Below, one piece after another: positions 6,553-13,753 of a DNA stretch of 15,283 bases (position 1 is the stretch's first letter; every line of letters begins with the position of its first letter). The stretch is from the NCBI GenBank assembly GCA_039198685.1, contig JBCCTK010000079.1, forward strand, positions 1 to 15,283, read 5' to 3'. Below the pieces are notes generated by a model that was not told where the DNA came from, did not search any database, and worked only from the letters and a program-made list of their open reading frames with translations. This stretch comes from UBA5336 sp039198685. GTDB taxonomy: Bacteria; Pseudomonadota; Alphaproteobacteria; Caulobacterales; Hyphomonadaceae. The position numbers and the translations under genes are program-made.

Positions 6553-7382
6553 CCTGGCGCCGTTGCTGCCGGAAATACACCGAGAATCTTGAGACTGGCG
6601 GAGAAAAATCCGAGTTCCTCCAGCGCGAGTTGCACAGGCCGCTCATTCGGGTGGCCCTCGATCTCCGCATAAAATTGAGACGCATGAAACGCGCCATCGA
6701 TCTGGTAGCTTTCGAGCTTAGTCATGTTGACACCATTGGTGGCGAACCCACCAAGCGTTTTGTAGAGCGCGGCAGGGATATTGCGGACCTGGAAAAGAAA
6801 AGCTGTTTTAATTGGCTCAAGGCCGGGTTCGATCTCATTGGGTTCCCGGGACATGATTACGAAGCGTGTCGTGTTGTGGCGTGCATCTTCGATATCTTTC
6901 GCCAAAATCTCGAGACCATAAACATCGGCTGCCAGGGCGGGCGCGATGGCGCCCATTTGGGTGTCGCCAGCCTCGGCAACTTCCCTGGCGGCCCCTGCTG
7001 TATCTGCAGCGGTAATCGCATCAATCCGATGCTCCCTCAGAAACCGGCGACACTGGCCTAGCGCCATTATGTGGGAGCGGGCTTGTCTCACCTGGCTTAG
7101 CGGTGTGCCGGGCAGCGCCATCAGTTGGAATCGGATGGGGAGGTAGTGTTCGCCCACGATATGCAGTTTGGTGCCCGGCAGGAGATAGTGGATGTCGCCC
7201 ACGCGTCCGGCAATAGTGTTCTCAACGGGTATCATCGCCAGTTGCGCCGCCCCACTTTCAACCGCCATCATGGTATCTTCGAAGGTTCTGCACGGGAGGG
7301 GCTCAAGCGACGGGAATGCTTCATTGCACGCAATATGGGAGTTGGCACCCGGTTCACCCTGATAGGCAATGGAGTCTGTCAT
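6549..7382 (-). CDS. pheA: Prephenate dehydratase (PheA)
   Basis: 277 residues: a monofunctional prephenate dehydratase without chorismate mutase domain. It decarboxylates and dehydrates prephenate to phenylpyruvate in phenylalanine synthesis. The N-terminus IAYQGEPGANSH is the family signature. IPVENTIAGRV (51-61) and the catalytic TRF motif in HNTTRF (169-174) are intact. The ACT regulatory domain spans about 190-270, with AALYKTLGGFATNGVNMTKLES, the phenylalanine-binding region that mediates feedback control. ATG at 7382 has AAGGA 5 bases upstream. It is divergent from the cytochrome c gene, an arrangement I recall from other alphaproteobacteria. Confidence 0.95.
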   Translation of the reverse strand: MTDSIAYQGEPGANSHIACNEAFPSLEPLPCRTFEDTMMAVESGAAQLAMIPVENTIAGRVGDIHYLLPGTKLHIVGEHYLPIRFQLMALPGTPLSQVRQARSHIMALGQCRRFLREHRIDAITAADTAGAAREVAEAGDTQMGAIAPALAADVYGLEILAKDIEDARHNTTRFVIMSREPNEIEPGLEPIKTAFLFQVRNIPAALYKTLGGFATNGVNMTKLESYQIDGAFHASQFYAEIEGHPNERPVQLALEELGFFSASLKILGVFPAATAPG

Positions 7383-7481
7383 CGGAATCCTTCGTCGCAG
7401 TGCGTCACCGCGTCAGTTGTGGACGCCCCCTTAGCGTGCCACCTAGCGGAAACCAACACCACACTGATCTGGATACGAATT
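7383..7481. promoter_or_regulatory. Divergent promoter region, pheA / cytochrome c
   Basis: 99 bases between divergent starts. Promoters for both genes should lie here. I see no strong -35/-10 pair, no T-box, and no obvious leader peptide with Phe codons. Confidence 0.3.
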
Positions 7482-8114
7482 ATGGGCGGTATGAGTTTAA
7501 ACACCATCTTTGGTTGCCTCCTGGCTGTCGCGCTTGTGATCCTTGGACTTCACAATCTTTCGCACACTCTGTTTGCGCCAGAGACAGCCCACCATGATGA
7601 TCATCATGGTGAAGAGCTATCTTTGAATGAGAAGATCGCAGCAAGCTACGCCTATTATGTTGAAATCGAAGATGCCGGCGGCACAGGTCCAGATGATCCG
7701 ATTGAGGTTTTCGACCTTGGTCTCGCCCTCGCCAATGCTGACCCTGCGCGAGGCGAAAGCAGTTTCAAACAGAAGTGCCAGTCTTGCCACTCCATCGAGC
7801 AAGGCGGCGCAAACGGGATCGGCCCCGCGCTTTGGGACACGGTCGGCGCCACAAAAGCCGGACACGATGGGTTCCGTTACTCTGGCGCGCTGTCTGGCGT
7901 GGGCGGTGAGTGGACCTATCAGAGCCTCAATGACTGGCTGAAAAATCCATCGGGCTACGTAAGCGGAACGTCCATGGCGTTTGCTGGCCTCAACCGCGAT
8001 AGCGAGCGGGCAAATGTGATCGCCTATCTCTCGACCAAGTCTGTGGACGCCCCGCCCTTCCCGGCTGCGATGGATATGGCCATTGAGCCAGCCGAGGACG
8101 TCAGCGCCGAATAA
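7482..8114 (+). CDS. Membrane-anchored class I cytochrome c (CycM-like)
   Basis: 210 residues. An uncleaved N-terminal helix (about 8-25) anchors the protein, followed by a His/Asp-rich patch (HHDDHHG, 37-43) and a linker. A class I cytochrome c domain spans about 85-185: haem attachment CQSCH (Cys99, Cys102, His103), GIGPALW, and the axial Met165 in SGTSMAFAGL. The layout matches CycM-type cytochrome c-552, which passes electrons from the bc1 complex to terminal oxidases in alphaproteobacteria. The reading frame is open back to 7125, but that part lies opposite pheA. I chose ATG 7482; ATG 7491 is also possible and neither has a strong ribosome-binding site. Confidence 0.88.
   Translation: MGGMSLNTIFGCLLAVALVILGLHNLSHTLFAPETAHHDDHHGEELSLNEKIAASYAYYVEIEDAGGTGPDDPIEVFDLGLALANADPARGESSFKQKCQSCHSIEQGGANGIGPALWDTVGATKAGHDGFRYSGALSGVGGEWTYQSLNDWLKNPSGYVSGTSMAFAGLNRDSERANVIAYLSTKSVDAPPFPAAMDMAIEPAEDVSAE
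7590..7611. repeat. Perfect 22-bp palindrome inside the cytochrome c gene
   Basis: The half CACCATGATGA is followed immediately by its exact reverse complement, with no spacer. It encodes most of the HHDDHHG patch. His (CAY) and Asp (GAY) codons are partly complementary, so coding constraint may explain it. Confidence 0.6.
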
Positions 8115-8164
8115 CCCCTCTGAGAACGGGGCGACAGCTCTTTTGCCTTCCAGTACTTGGGATT

Positions 8165-8195
8165 GGTGCATATCGGGCTTTGCCCTCCGTGCACC
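8165..8195. terminator. Interrupted hairpin between convergent genes (possible bidirectional terminator)
   Basis: GGTGCA (8165-8170) pairs with TGCACC (8190-8195); inside is GGGC-TTT-GCCC (8175-8185). It lies between the cytochrome c stop and the uvrB stop, where a bidirectional terminator would be expected, but no T-run follows on either strand. Confidence 0.35.
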
Positions 8196-10427
8196 CTACA
8201 CCCCGAGCTGAGCCTCTCTCAGCTTCTTCACCTCGTCCCTCAGCCGTGCCGCGTCCTCGAATTCGAGATTCGCGGCGGCGTCGCGCATCTGCTTTTCCAG
8301 GTCAGCAATCACCGCTTGCAGATTGTGGCCTGACTCACCTGCAAGTGGCAAGGCCTCTTCGGCCACACCGCGGCGGGCGCGGGATTTACCGCCCTTGAGC
8401 TGGGTCCGCCCGGTCGCGCGTTTCTCGCCCAGTTCGCCCAGAATGTCGGCCACGTCACGCTGGATCGTTTTTGGCGTGATGCCGTGTTCGGTATTATAGG
8501 CGAGCTGTTTCGCGCGCCGGCGCTCGGTCTCGTCCATGGCGCGCTGCATGCTGCCCGTCACCTTGTCGGCATAGAGGATGACCCGGGCCTCGGCATTGCG
8601 GGCCGCGCGGCCAATGGTCTGCACCAGGCTCGTCTCTGAGCGCAGGAACCCCTCCTTGTCCGCATCCAGAATGCAGACCAGGCCGCATTCGGGAATGTCC
8701 AGGCCCTCGCGCAACAGGTTGATGCCCACCAGCACGTCGAACTCGCCCAGGCGCAGGTCGCGGATGATCTCGATCCGCTCCACCGTGTCGATGTCCGAAT
8801 GCATGTAGCGCACAGCGATGCCCTGTTCGGTGAGGTATTCGGTGAGGTCCTCGGCCATTTTCTTGGTGAGGGTGGTGACCAGGGTGCGGTGGCCCTTGGC
8901 GGCGGTGTCGCGGATCTCGGCCAGGGCATCGTCGACCTGGTTGGCGCCGCCAGTGGCCACAGGGCGCACCTCCACCGGCGGGTCGAGTAGGCCCGTGGGG
9001 CGGATCACCTGCTCGGTGAACACCCCGCCGGTGCGCTCCATCTCCCAGGGGCCGGGCGTGGCGGAGACGTGGACGGTTTGCGGGCGCATGGCGTCCCACT
9101 CCTCAAAGCGCAGGGGCCGGTTGTCGGCGCAGCTGGGCAGGCGGAAGCCATATTCGGCCAGGGTGCGCTTGCGGTTGAAGTCACCGCGAAACATCGCCCC
9201 GATCTGGGGCACGGTTTGGTGGCTCTCATCGACGAAAAGCAGTGCATTGTCCGGAATGTATTCGAACAGCGTGGGTGGCGGCTCGCCGGGCTTGCGGCCG
9301 GTGAGGTAGCGTGAGTAATTCTCGATACCGTTGCAGCTGCCCGTGGCCGCCAGCATTTCCAGATCATATTGTGTGCGCTGCTCAATGCGCTGGGCCTCCA
9401 GCAGTTTCCCGTTCTTTTCGAAGTGGGCGATGGTCTCTTTCAACTCGGTCTTGATGTTGGCGATGGCCTGATTTGCGGTGGGCCGCGGCGTCACATAATG
9501 GCTGTTGGCATAGATCTTCACCGCCGGCATCTGGTCGATCTTGCGGCCCGTAAGCGGGTCGAACTCGGTGATGCTCTCAAGTTCGTCGCCGAAGAAAGAC
9601 AGCTTCCAGGCGCGGTCTTCATAGTGGGCGGGGAAGATGTCGATCACGTCGCCCTTGATGCGGAACGAGCCGCGCACGAAGTTCACGTCATTCCGGGTGT
9701 ATTGCAGGGCGACGAGGCGCTGGGCCACCTCGCGCGGGTCCATCGCCATGCCTTCTTCGATCTTGAAGGTCATGCTTGTGTAGGTCTCCACCGAACCGAT
9801 GCCGTAAATGCAGGACACGGACGCCACGATGATCGTGTCGTCGCGCTCCAGAATGGACCGGGTTGCCGAGTGGCGCATCCGGTCGATGGCTTCATTGATA
9901 GAGGATTCCTTCTCGATATAGAGGTCGCGATTGGGAACGTAGGCTTCGGGCTGGTAATAATCGTAATAGGACACGAAATACTCGACCGAGTTTTCGGGGA
10001 AGAAGCTTTTGAACTCGCCATAGAGTTGGGCGGCAAGGGTCTTGTTGGGCGCCAGGATCAGGGCCGGGCGCTGGGTCGCCTCGATGATCTTGGCCATGGT
10101 GAAGGTCTTGCCCGTGCCCGTGGCGCCGAGGAGCACCTGGTCGCGCTCATCCTGTTCGGTGAGGCCCTCGACGAGCTCCGGGATGGCCGTGCGCTGGTCG
10201 CCGGCGGGCTGATAGGGCGCATGCAGCGTGAAGCGCTGGCCACCCTCAAGCTTGTCCCAGCCGCGGTCGGGCCGGTGCGGCGCCCAATGGTCGGGCGCGC
10301 CGACGACATTGGCAAAGGCTTCAAACTCAAAAATAGCAGCGGCGTCAGAGACACCTTTCAGGGGAGCAGGCATGGGGGGAATGTAGGGCGCGTCGCCGCG
10401 AAGGTTAAGGCGCGATCTGGGCGGCAA
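8196..10427 (-). CDS. uvrB: Excinuclease ABC subunit B (UvrB)
   Basis: Up to 743 residues. DNA-damage recognition helicase of nucleotide excision repair, acting with UvrA and UvrC. Walker A is GATGTGKT (101-108), the DNA-wedging beta-hairpin region is YYDYYQPEAYVP (154-165), motif II is FVDESH (398-403), motifs V-VI run through LREGLDIPECG and QTIGRAARN (572-611), and the UvrC-binding UVR motif is at the C-terminus (about 706-740). The E. coli protein starts near what is residue 62 here, so there is a long N-terminal extension. The start is uncertain: TTG at 10427 lies inside the end of vapC, ATG at 10373 is preceded by a C-run, and neither has a Shine-Dalgarno. Bases 10280-10411 are duplicated upstream as a decayed copy. 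Confidence 0.96.
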   Translation of the reverse strand: MPPRSRLNLRGDAPYIPPMPAPLKGVSDAAAIFEFEAFANVVGAPDHWAPHRPDRGWDKLEGGQRFTLHAPYQPAGDQRTAIPELVEGLTEQDERDQVLLGATGTGKTFTMAKIIEATQRPALILAPNKTLAAQLYGEFKSFFPENSVEYFVSYYDYYQPEAYVPNRDLYIEKESSINEAIDRMRHSATRSILERDDTIIVASVSCIYGIGSVETYTSMTFKIEEGMAMDPREVAQRLVALQYTRNDVNFVRGSFRIKGDVIDIFPAHYEDRAWKLSFFGDELESITEFDPLTGRKIDQMPAVKIYANSHYVTPRPTANQAIANIKTELKETIAHFEKNGKLLEAQRIEQRTQYDLEMLAATGSCNGIENYSRYLTGRKPGEPPPTLFEYIPDNALLFVDESHQTVPQIGAMFRGDFNRKRTLAEYGFRLPSCADNRPLRFEEWDAMRPQTVHVSATPGPWEMERTGGVFTEQVIRPTGLLDPPVEVRPVATGGANQVDDALAEIRDTAAKGHRTLVTTLTKKMAEDLTEYLTEQGIAVRYMHSDIDTVERIEIIRDLRLGEFDVLVGINLLREGLDIPECGLVCILDADKEGFLRSETSLVQTIGRAARNAEARVILYADKVTGSMQRAMDETERRRAKQLAYNTEHGITPKTIQRDVADILGELGEKRATGRTQLKGGKSRARRGVAEEALPLAGESGHNLQAVIADLEKQMRDAAANLEFEDAARLRDEVKKLREAQLGV
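10280..10411 (-). repeat. Direct repeat copy A: intact uvrB 5' end
   Basis: 132 bases that align without gaps to 11039-11170 at 99 of 132 identities (hand count, about 75%). It covers codons for about residues 6-49 of UvrB. The right edge lies at the vapC stop codon (10405-10407), where similarity to copy B stops. Confidence 0.85.
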
Positions 10428-10776
10428 TGTTCAGATCGGCGGCGACGGCGGTGAGCCGTGTGTCGCTGGTCAGCAAACCGACACCAGGCGACAGACGAAG
10501 AGACGCCAGCAAGTGCACATCCACATAGCCGATTCCGCGCCCCCAAAGCGTGTGGATCTCAATCAGCCTTCGAATTTCGGTATGGCTCGCGTGCGGCAAA
10601 CGAGAGAGCTCATTCAGGCGCAACAGCGCCACGCCCCGCTGCGGCAAGGACCCGAGCGCCAGTTCGCCGATGACGCAATCATGGGTGAATACGTCTTTTT
10701 CAGCCAGCGCATCCAGAAACGCCTGGCCACCGGCCCGCATCAGGCCGATCCAGGCACTGGTGTCGAACAGGATCAT
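10405..10776 (-). CDS. vapC: VapC-type PIN-domain ribonuclease toxin
   Basis: 123 residues, normal VapC length. PIN-domain toxins are Mg2+-dependent RNases that cut tRNA or rRNA. The acidic active-site residues are in place: Asp5 (ILFDTSAWI), Glu38 (VIGELALG), Asp86 (YVDVHLLAS) and Asp105 (LLTSDTRL). The gene overlaps the antitoxin stop by ATGA, as expected for a coupled toxin-antitoxin pair. Its last codons and TAA stop lie within the repeated uvrB 5' segment and overlap the longest uvrB frame by 23 bases, suggesting the module was inserted right there. Apparently intact. Confidence 0.93.
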   Translation of the reverse strand: MILFDTSAWIGLMRAGGQAFLDALAEKDVFTHDCVIGELALGSLPQRGVALLRLNELSRLPHASHTEIRRLIEIHTLWGRGIGYVDVHLLASLRLSPGVGLLTSDTRLTAVAADLNIAAQIAP

Positions 10777-10970
10777 TCCGGCGGGAAGCGACGGCGGGGC
10801 GGAGATTCGAGGTCGGGCATGGTGCCACCAAGCAGGGCAAGCCGCTTTTGCGCATCTCGTGCGATCAGCAGTTTCAGCCCGGCCTCAACCAGTTCGGAAA
10901 CGGACTTCTCTCCCGCAGCCTCCTTCGCCCGGGCGAGCAGATCGTCGTCAATGGTCACAGTCGTGCGCAT
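10773..10970 (-). CDS. vapB: VapB-type antitoxin (ribbon-helix-helix)
   Basis: 65 residues. The N-terminus RTTVTIDDDLLARAKEAAG is a typical ribbon-helix-helix DNA-binding domain of short VapB antitoxins, and the C-terminal tail (PDLESPPRRRFPPE) should wrap the toxin. It neutralises VapC and represses its own operon. ATG at 10970 has AAAGGAG 8 bases upstream. First gene of the vapBC operon, with a palindromic operator just upstream. Confidence 0.92.
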   Translation of the reverse strand: MRTTVTIDDDLLARAKEAAGEKSVSELVEAGLKLLIARDAQKRLALLGGTMPDLESPPRRRFPPE

Positions 10971-10984
10971 GGGGCCGGCTCCTT

Positions 10985-11011
10985 TGCATCAGATGTAGCA
11001 TCAATTGATGC
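10985..11011. promoter_or_regulatory. vapBC operator: two adjacent palindromes
   Basis: GCATCAATTGATGC (10998-11011) is a perfect 14-bp palindrome. Next to it, TGCATC-A-GATGTA (10985-10997) repeats the same half-site with one mismatch. Repeated TGCATC/GATGCA half-sites upstream of a VapB gene fit cooperative binding of VapB dimers. The site probably overlaps the promoter (TACATC on the minus strand could be a -10). Confidence 0.65.
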
Positions 11012-11038
11012 AGGTTTCTATGCAGGGTTACGCGTGCA

Positions 11039-11170
11039 GCGCCCAATGGTCCGGCGCGGCAATGGCGGTCTAGAAGGCCTCAAACTCGAAAATGGCAGCA
11101 GCGTCAGAGATACCTTTCTAAGGCTTGGGCTTAGGGGTAATGTAGAGCGGGTTGGAACGAAGGTTGAGGC
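11039..11170 (-). pseudogene. Decayed duplicate of the uvrB 5' end (direct repeat copy B)
   Basis: Read on the minus strand in the uvrB frame this gives LNLR, then YITPKPKP-stop, then KGISDAAAIFEFEAF-stop, then APDHWA. Intact UvrB has LNLR, YIPPMPAPL, KGVSDAAAIFEFEAF and APDHWA. Two in-frame TAG stops and loss of the Met show it is non-functional. Similarity ends near 11039 (toward vapB) and near 11170, 10 bases short of the stop of the large membrane gene. Best explained as the former uvrB 5' end left behind when vapBC plus a replacement 5' end came in, or as a partial duplication. Confidence 0.85.
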
Positions 11171-11179
11171 TGGGCTAAC

Positions 11180-13615
11180 CTATGATTTATGCCAATCGCC
11201 AGTGCTATCTTCTTGTTCATCAAGAGCTTCATCCGCTCTTGACGACAAATCATTTGAGAGCTTATCGGCGACTTGTCTTGCACTTTGATGAGCTTGGTCA
11301 CCTTGGTCACTAGCCGCCACTTGAAGGACCTCTCCAACCCAGTCGCTAGTAGCTTTGGCACCCTGTCCCTGGTCAGCAGCTTCAGCCATGCGAGAAAGCG
11401 CATAGTATGCTGCTTCTCGCATAGGAGCCCTACGAAAGTGCGCTTCCATTAAGGTTTGTTCGAAGGACTGCAATCGATCCTGCTTCAGTTGACGTTTCAC
11501 CGCAAACACCATGTGCTCCGGTTTTTCGGTAAAGTTTGGAAGCACCAAGCCTGCTAAGACTACAGCGCTTTGATAGGTTTTTTGCTCTTCGAGCAGGACG
11601 ATGATCGAGTCTCGTAGTGTATCGAATTCCGTGCGTGCCTCGAATGATGCTAGCAAGAAAACTAGGTCGGTTAAGGGGTCGGCGTTTAATCTTGACTTCG
11701 TCACCGTCAATTCACTGACAATACGCTCTGCTTCTCGGCGCAGCACACGCAACGACTGGTCATCCATCGGCCGAATCTGAAGGTTATGTAGGCGACCAAC
11801 AAATCCCGAGAGCTGCTCAACTGGCGTTCCGGCAAGGACATCAAAAGCCTCCATTAGCCAGAGAGAACCATACTTAAGATCGTCTTCCCGTTCGTGGCGG
11901 AGTTCGCCGAGACGTCTACGATTATATGGGGCTGGGTCGAAGCCCAGCTCTTTGCGTTTCTCTATGTGTTTCAATAGCTTACCGATAAACGGGGCTTTTG
12001 CTCGATAAAACTTTCCGTTGGGTCCTTCAATAGTGAACGCTTGTAACGACCGCAGTGAGTGAATGTCAGGCTTGTCGTTCAAACCAGGTCGGTCAGTTGT
12101 CGCAAAGCCACGATCAAAAAAGTCTAGTTCTGTGAATGGATCGAAGGCATCCACCTGCCCTTCTTGGAAAAGCCGTTTTTGGGTCTGTCCACGTTGCCAG
12201 AGAGAAAAAGCCTGTATCAGGGCTGCCATAATGACCAAATCGACTATCGCTCTCGCACCGAAGGTCAGGTGTTTGGCAAATGGACTCGTTTCAGACGGCT
12301 CAAAAGGCACCCTCACGTCCACGTCATAAATTTCCCACCAATCAACGAATGGCACTGCTTTAGCGAGTTCGGCGCCAAAGAAACGCAACCAATCAACAAA
12401 GCCATTCCCGGCGGAATATGCAGCCACAACTTCGAATGCTGGGGTCCAGTCCTGCAATTGATTGAGCACAAGTGGAACAAGGAAAAAGAAACAAGCGTAG
12501 CCGAGCAAGGCTTCGTCTTTAAGGTCATTCCTGAACCCGATGTGGAACGCTGGACCACGCGTAGTACGAATCCGTGTTGCCAGTTCACGATCTTCCTCGA
12601 CCCATGCCCAACGCCGCCCGAGTGCTAAGACGATTATCATGGCGAGACCGAGCGGTATGAGGCCGTAAGGTGCTGGTAGTCCGTAGCCAAGAGCGCTCAG
12701 AGGCAGGATTGTGCCGATCAGCGCCGCATACGGTTTCCAGACAGCTCCTGTTAGCGTGGCGCCAGAAAGCGGAGCGACGAGTCTAACTAAAGCAGAGTCA
12801 ATATAACTGGCCGAAGCAATTGGTGAGATTGCCCAACCAGCTGCGGATGTCGCCACACTCTCACGGTTTCCTCTGTCTTCGTGGAACTGATTGAGCGCTT
12901 TCAGCGCATGCGGTGAAGCAATCATTCCAATGAAACACAGCATCACGGTGGCTGTTATCCATATGCCTAAGTCATCGGAGATAGAAAATTTGTCTTCGCC
13001 CGCCGCCCATGCAAGCAATACGATACCGGAAAGAGCGATAACAGAAACGGTGAAAGTTAGCTTGCTGAAAACGTCGTGGCGAAAAAAGGTCCGCTTCGAA
13101 AAATCGCCAATCCCTAATTCCAATGATCTTTGATCGACAATCGACATTTCCGTCTTTGTGAACAAGAAAAACAGCAGCGTCAGCGGCAAGAATAAAATAA
13201 TGGAAGAGACGGTGGCCAGTGTAGTCGTGAAATTTGTAAGATCACCCTGGAATAGCATGTTTGCCGGGCCAAGGCGTTGTTCGTTTCCGAGGAAGATAAA
13301 CGCGGACATCCCCCATAATAGGGCGACTAGCAAAACAAATGGCTCATCAAAGCTACTAGCTATCCTTTGTTCGTCAGGGTCGTCGCCGTCACAGAGCGCT
13401 GCTTTCAAAGCGGGCCATCGTTCCAAGGTCCGGATCGCAAATGTGATAAAGAAAAGACCCAAACTGAAAATAAGAATTCCTCTTGGATCGCCTTGCGCGG
13501 TGAACTGAGTAGACGCAAATCCGAAGGAAATCAGTGAAACGAAACCAAGGAATCTGGAAAGGTCCGGCTCTACATGATGCAGCCAACCAAAAAGCTTGTT
13601 CCAGTCCCATCCCAC
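11180..13615 (-). CDS. Large multi-spanning membrane protein of unknown function
   Basis: 811 residues; I do not recognise a named family. About ten membrane segments are predicted, near residues 21-38, 45-62, 91-110, 130-154, 184-204, 215-233, 295-313, 316-333, 367-388 and 452-470. Residues about 475-811 are soluble and mostly helical, with many charged residues (for example RRLGELRHEREDDLKYG) and a possible helical-repeat character around 585-745. The stretch EIYDVDVRVPFEPSE before the last membrane helix is distinctive. Start is GTG 13615-13613 with GGAAGGA 7 bases upstream. Codon use is more AT-rich than the neighbours: 24 of 60 GC at 13141-13200, against 45 of 60 in zapE at 14041-14100. 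This suggests acquisition by transfer. It stands alone between zapE and the uvrB remnant. A sensor, channel or defence role is conceivable, but nothing in it proves any of these. Confidence 0.8.
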   Translation of the reverse strand: MGWDWNKLFGWLHHVEPDLSRFLGFVSLISFGFASTQFTAQGDPRGILIFSLGLFFITFAIRTLERWPALKAALCDGDDPDEQRIASSFDEPFVLLVALLWGMSAFIFLGNEQRLGPANMLFQGDLTNFTTTLATVSSIILFLPLTLLFFLFTKTEMSIVDQRSLELGIGDFSKRTFFRHDVFSKLTFTVSVIALSGIVLLAWAAGEDKFSISDDLGIWITATVMLCFIGMIASPHALKALNQFHEDRGNRESVATSAAGWAISPIASASYIDSALVRLVAPLSGATLTGAVWKPYAALIGTILPLSALGYGLPAPYGLIPLGLAMIIVLALGRRWAWVEEDRELATRIRTTRGPAFHIGFRNDLKDEALLGYACFFFLVPLVLNQLQDWTPAFEVVAAYSAGNGFVDWLRFFGAELAKAVPFVDWWEIYDVDVRVPFEPSETSPFAKHLTFGARAIVDLVIMAALIQAFSLWQRGQTQKRLFQEGQVDAFDPFTELDFFDRGFATTDRPGLNDKPDIHSLRSLQAFTIEGPNGKFYRAKAPFIGKLLKHIEKRKELGFDPAPYNRRRLGELRHEREDDLKYGSLWLMEAFDVLAGTPVEQLSGFVGRLHNLQIRPMDDQSLRVLRREAERIVSELTVTKSRLNADPLTDLVFLLASFEARTEFDTLRDSIIVLLEEQKTYQSAVVLAGLVLPNFTEKPEHMVFAVKRQLKQDRLQSFEQTLMEAHFRRAPMREAAYYALSRMAEAADQGQGAKATSDWVGEVLQVAASDQGDQAHQSARQVADKLSNDLSSRADEALDEQEDSTGDWHKS

Positions 13616-13753
13616 GGTTGCATCCTTCCAAATACTCCCTTTTCGAAAACGTAACGAATAGGAGGATGAACGGGAAGACTAAAAGTTGTGTGCTACCTCT
13701 GTCCGCAACTCATTTTTGCACACTTACAGTTTTCGGCATTCGCCGTCTCATAA
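13616..13753 (-). promoter_or_regulatory. Intergenic region upstream of the large membrane gene
   Basis: 138 AT-rich bases after the zapE stop. It should hold the promoter of the membrane gene and the 3' end of the zapE transcript. I see a short CGGC-GAAT-GCCG hairpin and a TTTTCGAAAA palindrome, but no convincing terminator or promoter. Confidence 0.3.

Noticed and set aside
7125..7481. N-terminal extension of the cytochrome c frame
   Set aside because: It runs opposite pheA and across the shared promoter region; the membrane anchor and family start lie after 7482.
9369..10454. 361-codon + strand open frame opposite uvrB
   Set aside because: Long antisense frames are common opposite GC-rich genes; the composition reads as a shadow of uvrB, with no recognisable domain.
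10405..13753. The patch as a complete integrative element or transposon
   Set aside because: I find no integrase, recombinase, transposase or terminal inverted repeats; only the uvrB direct repeat supports insertion, and it brackets vapBC alone.
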